Source: Hamiltosporidium magnivora
Taxonomy: Eukaryota > Microsporidia > Dubosqiidae
Assembly (NCBI GenBank): GCA_004325065.1
Contig: PITI01000500.1
Coordinates: 1 to 11,577 of the forward strand
Reading direction: 5' to 3'
DNA: 11,577 bases
Positions 1 to 7,900 of the stretch are shown piece after piece; position 1 is the stretch's first letter, and every line of letters starts with the position of its first letter. The notes under the pieces are model-generated. The model was given only the letters and a program-made list of their open reading frames with translations, made no database searches and had not been told where the DNA came from. Both the position numbers and the translations under genes were made by a program.

Positions 1-139
1 AAGGTAGGGGAATCGCCGGTGGGTGTAGCTTACATTTTTGTATCTCACTATCACTCTTTTTCACCTCATCAGCGTCGTTTGCAGCCTTTATTTTGGTATT
101 TTTCGATATTTCGCTGCTAACATTTTTCTTTCTACCCAT
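1..139 (-). CDS. 5' end of an open frame cut by the window edge; possibly mobile-element derived
   Basis: Reading leftwards from the ATG at 139-137 gives 46 uninterrupted codons before the window ends, so the C-terminus is missing. The product starts MGRKKNVSSEISKNTK and continues as a Lys/Asp/Glu/Ser-rich, probably disordered segment ending in a proline-rich stretch (LHPPAIPLP). No domain is recognisable. Codon and base use stand out: GCC, GAC, CCG and GGT-type codons raise the G+C well above the flanking DNA, which hints at a different origin. The opposite edge of the window carries what looks like a LINE 3' end on the same strand, so this may be the first codons of a retrotransposon ORF. 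That link is inference only. The leader (140-160) is A/T only apart from one CG and lacks the CCC triplet seen before the large gene. It could equally be a host gene or a chance frame. Confidence 0.4.
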   Translation of the reverse strand, partial: MGRKKNVSSEISKNTKIKAANDADEVKKSDSEIQKCKLHPPAIPLP

Positions 140-1500
140 TTAACGAAAAATAACTAAAAAAATAATTTAATACAAAATATAACCCAAAGTTTATGAAAAT
201 AAAATTATTGAATTTAGTCATTACAAACATAATTCTATAAATAAAGAAACAATAAAAATTTTTATGAAGGAAACCCTACTCTCTGGCTGTAATTTAAAAG
301 TCAGAATTTTATATTTGAGCGTAAGTATGTTTTGTGTTTTAAACAGAAACAGTCTGATAAAAGTTAAAAACGATGTGAGTTAATATTTTAATCAATTTTT
401 ATTTAATAATATTTTTATTTAATAAAATTCTAAGTTAAAATATTTTTTTACCATTTTTATATATTTTCTTTTATCTCTTTAACCATTTATTTTTATTAAA
501 ATATAATTCATTTTAAATAAAAACTTTGGTTTAAATAACTCATTTTATTAAAAATTTTTTAGAAATTTGGTCGGTTACTATATTGGTATATCAATAGATT
601 TAATATTGTTCTGGTATTACGAGCAATTCTAAGAAATATTGGTGCTTCTATATCTAAAACGTGTTCTAAAGATTATTATACAATTGATTTGATTTTTGTT
701 TAAAAGATAATTTGTACTTCTTTGTTCTTTCAGAACCAAAACGTATATAGTTGTATTATGTGTTAGCGTCTAAGGACCTAGCATTTTTTAATTGTATTCT
801 AATATAACTATTATCCATCAATAGAATAATAAAAAAACATTTGAAAAAGATATAATCTGAGGAATCAGTATTTTGTTTTATATTTGTATCATTAGATATT
901 TTAATTAATAAACTTCAATTTAGTAAAATCATTAAAAAAAGCGAATTATATTAAAATAGGTCTTTCATGAATATTTCATATGTCTGAATATAAATTTAAT
1001 TCTGTTAAATCTTTCTCTTGTTATAGAATATGGAAAAAAAAGTTAAAGTAACAATATTCGGCATAAAATAGGTTATATTTTTAAAATATCGGATGTATAT
1101 GATTTAATGTTTCGAAACCTTAATTTATAGATTTGATCAATAAATTTCTCGAGGCTAAGTATATTCAAATAAAAAATTAATGATTTTTCGAAGCCTAAAA
1201 ATGAACGAACAAGCGATAAAAAGTGTAAAAATATTATTTTTTCTCCAATCTTGTGTTGTATATTGTGGATTCATTTGAAAGAAAAATCCTTGAAAGTCAC
1301 ACACGTGACAATAAATAATTAACCCACTTTCTCTAGTTATTAGTCCTCGTTTTTTTTGAGTTTCTTAGTTTATTGCAGTATACAGTTCTAAATTAGGATC
1401 TATAGGAAGTTAGTTGAAAGAAATATTAAAGATTATTAGAAAAAAAAATAGAGAGATTTAGTCTCAAATGTTATATGTTGTGAATATATTGCCACTCTAT
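140..1500. other. AT-rich stretch with no recognisable gene
   Basis: About 1.36 kb with dense stops in all frames and many poly-A and poly-T runs. I see no tRNA, no promoter I would defend and no long open frame. Around 1108-1195 three short similar strings built on TTCGAAACC / CTCGAGGCT / TTCGAAGCC recur, too short to interpret. The stretch may be fully decayed mobile DNA, since relics of it become recognisable immediately to the right. Confidence 0.5.
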
Positions 1501-1502
1501 AT

Positions 1503-2260
1503 ATGATGTTCGGATTTATAGATAATTGGGAATAATAAAAGATACCCAGAGCAAGCCGAAAGTGCTTATTGGACATATTTCAAGCAAACTAATACGAAAC
1601 GATGAAATGTTCTGAAATTCAAAATCAAATACAAAAAGTTTATTCTATGTAATCATCTAACACTTGATATTTCACTCAACTATTATATAAGATTAGTTCA
1701 ATACAAATCAGAAAATTATCACAGTTAGATAATGAAGAGTTTATTTTTTGCAAGAATAAAGTACATCTGGCAGATACAAAATTGTTTAAATCATTATAGA
1801 AATCAACGGAGAATAATTTTAGAAAGTGTGAATTTCACAGTGACATATGCATCAGTAACTCATAAGTTTTGTTGAAAAAAGTGAAGAAATATAAGTCGTA
1901 GAGCAGCAATTTCAAATATGAAGCATACTAATGGAACCTATCTAGCACTTAAAAATGGCTTCTAAAAAGTGAAGTATAGGTTGTGAGAGGAACTCAAGAA
2001 AATAATTTAGAATAAGTTCAACTCGCAGGATTATATTACGAAATAGAAAAACGAAAAGATCACTCAAAGGTATATAATACAAGAAAAAATAAGCATCTGA
2101 ATTTTTCAATCTTTAAGATGGTTGAAGAAAGAAATTTGTAAATAAAGTGGTGAAACAATTTCCCCTGTATTCAGAAGAGTGTATTCTGGTGTTCAGAAAG
2201 TGTGTAGCTACACTGAAATAATTTTAGTGATCAGTAGAATGTTAAGGACCAATCAGTCAA
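1503..2260 (+). pseudogene. Decayed Ty3/gypsy-like gag relic, copy 1 (zinc-knuckle region and downstream)
   Basis: The frame whose codons start at multiples of three (1503, 1506 ...) is interrupted by many stops but keeps coding character. From 1593 to 1740 it reads as charged, Gln/Glu/Ser-rich helix-like sequence (for example SEIQNQIQKVYSM and IQIRKLSQLDNEE). It then gives F-IFCKNKVHLADTK at 1740-1781. This matches a gag CCHC knuckle in spacing: Cys at 1749, four residues, His at 1764, four residues. The first Cys is now Phe and the last is now Lys. Past a stop at 1798 the same frame reaches YYEIEKRKDHSKVYN near 2034-2078, and this part (1925-2250) is repeated at 7590-7890 and 11130-11260. 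A knuckle after a helical gag domain is known for Ty3/gypsy elements. The family assignment is inferred from a degraded motif and could be wrong; the repeat relationship is directly visible. Confidence 0.5.
1925..2250 (+). repeat. Diverged dispersed repeat Y, copy 1
   Basis: This segment aligns by eye, with small gaps, to 7590-7890 over most of its length. Shared landmarks in the same order are a GCTTC box (1958 here), the string GAAATAGAAAAACGAAAA near 2040 (GAAATAGGAAAACGAAAA in the second copy), TTTAAGAT followed by an A-rich box near 2112, and a TATTCTGGT box near 2180. A shorter third copy lies at 11130-11260. All three are on the plus strand and all follow a zinc-knuckle remnant, so they appear to be the part of a retroelement just downstream of the knuckle. 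Confidence 0.6.
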
Positions 2261-2427
2261 AATGCATAGATATATCTACACCAAATATAATAATCTAGTA
2301 GTAAGGATCATACATATATCCTAAGAAATACATAAAAATTTGATCGAAAGGGCGGACTAAGCGCACCCCTGTCCATGTAATTTTTAATAACTAGTATGTA
2401 GCTTCTATCGAACAGCGTGGCAAAAAC

Positions 2428-2656
2428 ACATACTTATTTACTTATTCTATTATTCTTTTACCTCACAGGGCGGATAGATGAACAACTAAGAATTTGCTAA
2501 TTATTTCTTCTAGTCTAATGTAACTCGGATTATAGGGGATCGACATATAGATCTAATGTAGTTAATATCCCACCAAAGTATTTCTAATGATTTTCACAAA
2601 AATTGCACACCCACATTGGCAACCAGATAATTTTTAATGTTGTTATTCTCTTTACT
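2428..2656 (+). repeat. Diverged dispersed repeat P, copy 1 (possible LTR end plus primer-binding site)
   Basis: It aligns by eye to 6370-6588. Both copies start with ACATACTTA, share CTTTTACCTC and a GAACAA box about 30-40 bases on, then a region ending in GATTTTCACAAAAATTGCAC (GATTTCACAACAACTCTACG in the other copy) followed by CAACCAGATA. Here the last box reads TTGGCAACCAGATAA (2616-2630). A TGG start just after a CA dinucleotide is where an LTR retrotransposon's primer-binding site would lie, and a gag-like stretch follows about 380 bases downstream. The LTR reading is speculative: I cannot define both ends of an LTR or name the primer tRNA. The repeat relationship is clear. Confidence 0.55.
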
Positions 2657-2959
2657 TAAAAACAGATATCGAGATTCGAAATAATAGACTCGATAGATAT
2701 ATTTTAGATATGTAAATAGCCAAGATAACTCTTTTTAAGATAAGAATTTCTTTCCAAAATTTCCTTCAAATACAGGAAACCGAAAAACTTAGAAAGTATG
2801 CTCCATTAGCCAAGGATTTACATATTATTTATAGATGCAAGTGTTTTGTAAACCGATTATGTGATAAAAAAGCCAATAATATGACAGACGACTGCTATTA
2901 ACCCCAGGAGGCTAAAGAATTACCGAAAGAGCCATATATACAATCAGAAAGGTTTAAAT

Positions 2960-3165
2960 AATGGGTTTTAACAATTTCATTCTATAGAAAAAAATAACTT
3001 AGTCAGTTTCAAATGCAAATCCCGAGAAGAGCTAAGAGAGTATTTCGATAGATTTATGAAACCGTGCATGTATTAAACGAAATCTATACTTCTTTGTAAC
3101 ATTCAAATACCAGGAAGATAATAGAATCAGGGAAACCAAAAATAAATGCTTATTTTTCTAGACGA
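2960..3165 (+). pseudogene. Fragment of a decayed gag-like frame following repeat P
   Basis: From 2972 to 3082 one frame is open between two stops and contains SREELREYFDRFMKPCMY (codons 3020-3073). The pattern of an acidic/basic helix with E-Y-F-x-R-F is typical of the retrotransposon gag capsid domain in Ty3/gypsy elements. It continues past stops to about 3165. It lies on the same strand as repeat P and at a plausible gag distance behind it. The element seems cut short after this: no matching zinc knuckle is convincing in 3200-3900. With only about 35 codons, chance resemblance cannot be excluded. Confidence 0.4.
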
Positions 3166-3550
3166 CGTAACTAAATAAAAAAACCGGCAATAGATAAAAC
3201 AAGATTCAGTCTTTGTAAACATAAATTAAATAAAAAATGGTGAAAATAATAGTCAAAGGAGCTATTAATGTGTTAAAGATAGAATTTCCTTTAAAAATAT
3301 GTAACAACAGCATTATAATTATACATTAAAATTTCAAGATTTATTTATGAGAATTTTCTCATTAGAATTTCAAAGCGATCATTTTATACTTAAATCTATA
3401 ACTTGAATTGTAATTTTTACATAAATTTGTGCCAATCATATTTTACAGGAATAATTGATTAAAAGGATATTGAATTATCAAGGAATGATGCTTTTTCGAT
3501 AGGTTTTAAGCTATGATTGCTGTTTTTATGTTGGTTGTAAAATTCAATCG

Positions 3551-3570
3551 TTCCTACTAAATAGTAGGAA
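3551..3570. repeat. Perfect 8-bp inverted repeat, AAAT loop
   Basis: TTCCTACT and AGTAGGAA flank a 4-base loop with no mismatch, giving a short hairpin in otherwise unstructured AT-rich DNA. It could be a terminal remnant of a small mobile element, a transcript-end structure, or chance. Confidence 0.45.
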
Positions 3571-3840
3571 TTATGTTTCTGAAACTATAGTATAAACTAT
3601 AAAATAATTTCTAAGATTTACTTCTCAAGTTTACATATTAAATAAATTAAAGGATCAGATTGATCACGGTTATTGCATATTTGATAAAAACCTGAATATA
3701 AATATAATTAAAACTTTTATCATAAATTCTCGAACAATTGTGATAGATCTAATTTCGTATTGAACTAAAGTGCATTTCTATCTGTTATACTCAATGTTTT
3801 TTGAATTAACCTTTAAAATTATAAGCTCGATATGCTGTAC

Positions 3841-3864
3841 AAATAAAATATCAAATAAAATATC
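3841..3864. repeat. Two tandem copies of a 12-base unit
   Basis: The unit AAATAAAATATC occurs twice without a mismatch, about 75 bases beyond the stop codon of the minus-strand gene. It is low-complexity AT DNA and probably arose by slippage. Confidence 0.6.
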
Positions 3865-3937
3865 AAAAAATTTTTCTTGTAAATACAAATCGAATTTAAA
3901 AACTACCAATCTTTTTATATATTAGTGTTTATAGAAA

Positions 3938-6298
3938 TTACAAGAGAACCCTGGTTTCTAGGTGGAACAAAAAATCATTTAAACTTACAAACTTGATGCG
4001 ATTTATGCTAAAATGATCTCCAAAATAGGCAGAGAAGAGTTCTAAATTTTTTAATTGTGAAATTTTTATAAAATCATTTTTAACAAATTCAATATTATCT
4101 AAATATAATACAGTAATATTTTTTAGCATATAATTTGACAAAATATCACTAAAAAAACAATTTACAAATTTTACTTTTTCAAAATGAATACTTTTAAGTA
4201 AATTTAACGATGACAAAAAACTCATATCCTTATTATAGAGTATCGTTGAGGCCAATTTCAGCTCGCATATGTTCTTTAAACTCCAGTGTTTGTCAAATAT
4301 ACCATTCAATAATTCAGAATCAAATGTAATTTGACACATATTTAATTTTTTGATATATAAAAAACCGTCGGAATCAACTTTATCATCATTGAAGAATTCT
4401 AATAATTTATCGTTCGTGGTATGAAAGTGAATATCAAAGTGTATTCTAGGTTGCGGAGCAATTGAAGAGATCTCAATAAATTTTAATTGTTTAAAACACT
4501 GAAGATATTCTAAGAGATTTCTATTAAACGGACGGTTAATTGGTTTTAAGTAGAATTTTTCAACACAAAAATTAAAGTTTGGCAAAATAAAATTAGAATT
4601 CATTGCTTCTGATATGTCTATTTGTGTAAAATATACTCTTTTCAATGTTTTTGAATGAAAAACAAAATAAAAAAGTTCAAGACTAATGGTTGAATTAAAA
4701 ATAAGAATTTTCTTCATGAAATTAAAATTTGAAACAAAATCAAATTCTTGAAGCTTATAATATGGGCTATCTCCAATTATGCGAAAAAACAATGAAAAGT
4801 CTTTGATGTTTTTGAACATACTAAGAATTTTGGCTTGGTTTTTATTTAAAGTTTCATTGCAACCAATCTTCAAAGTCTCTATAAAATTTTCTAAATTTAA
4901 CGTTTTATATATTTTAGAAAATAAGATGTCAATATTTTTGGGAAAATCAATGTGTAATGCTAAATTTTTGTTTGTCATACTATTAAGATATTCCTTTGGC
5001 AATAATGAGAGAGTTTCAATAATTTCATTGGTTAGTGTCAGAGAAATTTGTGTAGCTGGCAAATAATTTGGTAATTCTAAAATTTTTTCAATTATATTTA
5101 CATTATTAGGCAAGCAATAATGAATAGAAATTTTATTTATATTCTTTAATTGTTTTATAAATTCAATCGTTTCGAAAAACATCTCGTTTATATATAACTT
5201 CAACTTTTTTATCATCGGTCTTTTCAAGATTGGGTATAAATACGACAAAAATGTTTGTTCGTTTTTAAACATTTTTATTATTATTTTTACACATGAAAAT
5301 GGAATAAGATTTGCAAATTTATTCGAATCACAGTTGAAGTTCTGGGAAAGGTGACTAATAACTAACTTTTTAAGTTTCATTGCATTCAAAAGTAGCTTTA
5401 GAGTTGCATATAAAATTTTTTTACCTAAAAATTCATCAAAAAATGATTTGTTACTGTCTAAAACAATGATTCGAGATTTTTTAGAGAAGAGATTATCGGT
5501 GAAATCTCTATTTAAGTGGAGGCTATAGGGATGTCTCGGACATAAATCATTGAGTTTTTGAAATCTTGTAAAAGTAAATCTCAAATATTGTTCAACAAAA
5601 ACAACAACTAAACTGGTATTTATTCCGCTGCTTAAACACTTTGAAAAATCAATTTGATTCAATCTGTTAGAAAATTTGCAATGAAGGAAGAAATTGAGAC
5701 CTAATGATTTTAAAAAGTATTTTAAATTCTTTGAATACACGATTTCAAAATCCAAAAGAAAATTAAAAACAAAATTTAAATCTAGGCCAACTATCGGTGT
5801 GATCAAATTATCAGGGGCGTTTAAAATTCTCATCAAACATAAAAAGTCATCATAATAATACTTTTCTAAAATAATTTGCACATTTTTATTGGATGCGCTT
5901 TTTATAGCTCTTTCTATGAATTTTGAGATTAAAGGAATATCTTTCGGATATTCGACTATATATTTTTTTAATATGAAATGAGTCACATTGATTCCGAATT
6001 TCATACATTCGATGCGATTGTTTTTAAAAGTATGATCCTCATAACATATTTCCAAACGATTATGTATTTTGCAGCTGTAAATAGCAGAATTATGGATTTT
6101 ATTAATATCAGAATTTTCTTTACAAAAAGATGCGTTAAGTAGAAGAGTCACTCGACCGGAACAAGATGATGAACAAAAGCCAAAAGATAACAATATTATT
6201 ACACTCTTTGTGATCCCATTCTTGCCTTTTTTAGTATAAAATATTACAAAAGATTTTATTACAATAAATCCTAAAATAATATATATAAGTAAATCCAT
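3938..6298 (-). CDS. Leucine-rich-repeat-like protein with hydrophobic N-terminus, probably membrane-anchored or secreted (786 aa)
   Basis: A single intronless frame runs from ATG at 6298 to TAA at 3940-3938. Residues 3-20 (LLIYIILGFIVIKSFVIF) form a hydrophobic helix followed by a basic cluster (KKGKNGITK), and residues 32-42 form a second hydrophobic run before a Cys/Ser patch (CSSSCSG). This could be a signal anchor or a hairpin of two membrane helices. The rest is Leu/Ile/Phe/Asn/Lys-rich. In the C-terminal part, units of about 24-27 residues start at 674, 701, 725 and 749 with the pattern LKx(I/L)xxLxLxx, the spacing of leucine-rich repeats; similar strings occur near 364-390. No enzymatic motif is seen. 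Large, divergent leucine-rich proteins with signal sequences are expanded in several microsporidia and are thought to be exported or surface-exposed. The start is supported by a CCC triplet at -8 to -10 and by the lack of another Met before residue 99. The exact function is unknown. Flanking DNA on both sides is retroelement debris. Confidence 0.85.
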   Translation of the reverse strand: MDLLIYIILGFIVIKSFVIFYTKKGKNGITKSVIILLSFGFCSSSCSGRVTLLLNASFCKENSDINKIHNSAIYSCKIHNRLEICYEDHTFKNNRIECMKFGINVTHFILKKYIVEYPKDIPLISKFIERAIKSASNKNVQIILEKYYYDDFLCLMRILNAPDNLITPIVGLDLNFVFNFLLDFEIVYSKNLKYFLKSLGLNFFLHCKFSNRLNQIDFSKCLSSGINTSLVVVFVEQYLRFTFTRFQKLNDLCPRHPYSLHLNRDFTDNLFSKKSRIIVLDSNKSFFDEFLGKKILYATLKLLLNAMKLKKLVISHLSQNFNCDSNKFANLIPFSCVKIIIKMFKNEQTFLSYLYPILKRPMIKKLKLYINEMFFETIEFIKQLKNINKISIHYCLPNNVNIIEKILELPNYLPATQISLTLTNEIIETLSLLPKEYLNSMTNKNLALHIDFPKNIDILFSKIYKTLNLENFIETLKIGCNETLNKNQAKILSMFKNIKDFSLFFRIIGDSPYYKLQEFDFVSNFNFMKKILIFNSTISLELFYFVFHSKTLKRVYFTQIDISEAMNSNFILPNFNFCVEKFYLKPINRPFNRNLLEYLQCFKQLKFIEISSIAPQPRIHFDIHFHTTNDKLLEFFNDDKVDSDGFLYIKKLNMCQITFDSELLNGIFDKHWSLKNICELKLASTILYNKDMSFLSSLNLLKSIHFEKVKFVNCFFSDILSNYMLKNITVLYLDNIEFVKNDFIKISQLKNLELFSAYFGDHFSINRIKFVSLNDFLFHLETRVLL

Positions 6299-6305
6299 AA
6301 CGGAT

Positions 6306-6308
6306 GGG
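6306..6308 (-). promoter_or_regulatory. CCC start-proximal motif of the leucine-rich gene
   Basis: On the minus strand the leader reads TTTACCCATCCGTT directly before the ATG at 6298, putting CCC at -10 to -8 in a region that is otherwise almost only A and T. A CCC- or GGG-like motif within about 15 bases of the ATG is a known feature of microsporidian genes with very short leaders. It supports both the start choice and the suggested organism group. Confidence 0.5.
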
Positions 6309-6369
6309 TAAATTAATTTAATTAATATAATCTAATATTAAGAGTAAACACGAAAAAATAAAATTTTTT

Positions 6370-6588
6370 ACATACTTACTTTTTGACTCTTTTACCTCTC
6401 GGTGTCGAAGACGAACAAATGAATTTTTTCCATTTATTTCTTTTAATATGTTGTAATTTGGGAGTATAGAGGATTAATCTAAAGATTTAGTATGGTTTAT
6501 ATCCTACAAAATGGTAACGATGGATTTCACAACAACTCTACGCACTTATTGTCAACCAGATAGTTTTTTGTGCAGTTATACTCTTTTG
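6370..6588 (+). repeat. Diverged dispersed repeat P, copy 2
   Basis: Second copy of the 2428-2656 repeat, beginning with the same ACATACTTA and carrying CTCTTTTACCTC, a GAACAA box, GATTTCACAAC and TTGTCAACCAGATAG (6549-6563). The TGG of the possible primer-binding site in copy 1 is TGT here. The copy starts only 71 bases upstream of the ATG of the divergently oriented leucine-rich gene, so the gene's upstream region is largely made of this old element. Confidence 0.55.
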
Positions 6589-7370
6589 ACCCTAGATAAC
6601 TATAACAGATAGAAATCTTTTATAACATATAATTCCAAATAATGATGAAAAAAAAAAGAAAAATGATCCTGAGAGAAAAATTTCGTCAAGATTGCTCATT
6701 AAAATTTTCAAATACCCTGGGCTTAAAACTCAATAATAAATATACAGAGTTAAGAACGTGATGCCATTTTCTGCACTATAAATTAGCTCTTCTTTATTTA
6801 TTTCTTTGTGTACCTGGAATTATACAGCTCCCCATTGAGATCTGTAACAATCGCGGCCGAGAAGTCTTAAAAGCTACTGTGCTAGAGAGAAACAAACAGA
6901 AGTCTGCCAAATTTGTTACATGTTGCAAATATACTGGTTTTTAAAGAATAAATTCGTTTTTTTACACAATTATGACTAAACATAGATAGCAGAGGCATTC
7001 GACACGAAGCTAATTTAAAGAAGCATACTTAGTTATTAGGTAGTATTTCAGCCTTTTAAGAGTCCTAGCCTCATTTACTATTAACCTCCACTTTCACGAT
7101 TTAGTACTAATCTTTTAAATCTGTCTATACCAAGGCGACTAAGATATTTTTAGAACCAATTAGACATCTAGTTTTAGGGAACTAGGAAATCTTGGACTAA
7201 GGGAATGGAATATAGACTTTTTTCCACAGTTAGAGAAGCATAACAAAAATAAAATTTAGAACTGAAAGAATTAATTGTACTAGATTATACCTAATAATTT
7301 TTTCGATTTAATTCAAAAAAAATAAATTCATTGTAACTTGCAGATTCAAGGAATCCATATTTATTACCCG
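6589..7370 (+). other. Probable decayed gag 5' region; no readable gene
   Basis: This lies between repeat P copy 2 and the knuckle remnant at 7397, a distance of about 800 bases, right for the front half of a gag gene. All frames are full of stops. A box near 6700-6715 (AAAATTTTCAAATACCC) resembles one near 2756-2775 (AAAATTTCCTTCAAATACAGG) behind the other copy of P, supporting common descent. A small G+C-richer island lies at 6828-6865. I cannot read any protein domain here. Confidence 0.3.
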
Positions 7371-7900
7371 GCTTCTATAAATTAAATGGTACCCTGTGTG
7401 CGATGTTAGTAAAAAACGCGGAACATATTCGCTTTGGATGTAAATCGCGTCTATATTGATCTAAAACAAAACTCGGAAAAGACCTAAATAGTGTTGGTTT
7501 GCAAAGTGAGCTTAGGATTCTGCAAATTTATGTTTTTCTGTTAAAAAAGTAAAAAAACAGCAACTCAAAGAGTAAAAATCCTAAAAGTTCAGAATACCAA
7601 TAAAACCATTCTTGCTGTAAAAAAGCTTCATAAAAGTAAAATATAAGCCAGAAGAAGATGTCAACAGAAAGAAATTATCGGAGACTCGACTGTCAAACCC
7701 ATATAATGAAATAGGAAAACGAAAATCCACGGAAATTTTCTGTAATTCAAGAAAATTTGACCTTGTCTTTTGAGGAATTTTTAAGATTGCTAAAGAAAAA
7801 AGAATATTAGGTCACGTAACGAAGCTAAGATCTGAAATATTTAGGATATATATATTCTGGTCTGATAAGGTATTTCAAAGCTTATTTGTCTAGTAAAACG
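7371..7900 (+). pseudogene. Decayed Ty3/gypsy-like gag relic, copy 2 (knuckle remnant and downstream)
   Basis: One frame from 7385 to 7456 reads LCAMLVKNAEHIRFGCKSRLY (codons 7394-7456). The end, A-E-H-I-R-F-G-C-K-S-R, has the H-x4-C half of a CCHC knuckle with the basic tail usual after it; the front Cys pair is displaced or lost. Repeat Y follows at 7590-7890 at about the same distance as in the copy at 1749-2250. In the Y part a different frame reads YNEIGKRKSTEIF (7702-7740) and then KIAKEKRILGHVTKLRSEIF, showing that frameshifts separate the blocks. It is a dead element; no protease or reverse transcriptase can be read. Homology to copy 1 is clear by eye; the gag label is inference. Confidence 0.5.
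7590..7890 (+). repeat. Diverged dispersed repeat Y, copy 2
   Basis: Aligned with 1925-2250. The order of boxes is the same: AAGCTTC at 7623, ATAATGAAATAGGAAAACGAAAA near 7703, TTTAAGATTGCTAAAG near 7781, ATATATATTCTGGTCTGATAAGG near 7847. Many substitutions and small indels show that the two copies are old. Confidence 0.6.

Larger units (their letters stand above)
3166..3937. other. AT-rich spacer without a gene
   Basis: No open frame worth naming lies between the gag-like fragment and the stop codon of the minus-strand gene. The spacer holds one perfect small hairpin and a two-copy 12-base tandem repeat, listed separately. No AATAAA on the minus strand is visible in the first 70 bases after the large gene's stop, so its 3' end signal is unclear. 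Confidence 0.5.

Noticed and set aside
1551..1611. Stretch reading SKPKVLIGHISSKLIRNDEMF, suggestive of a retropepsin
   Set aside because: It lies upstream of the knuckle in a frame different from the gag relic and lacks the D-T/S-G core; the gag frame reading of the same bases is more consistent.
2345..2375. Small G+C-rich island (GGGCGGACTAAGCGCACCCC)
   Set aside because: Stands out in composition but has no open frame, partner repeat or known motif; insufficient to annotate.
4779..5066. Plus-strand open frame of 95 codons
   Set aside because: Lies wholly inside the intact minus-strand leucine-rich gene and has no features of its own; a shadow of the AT-rich coding strand.
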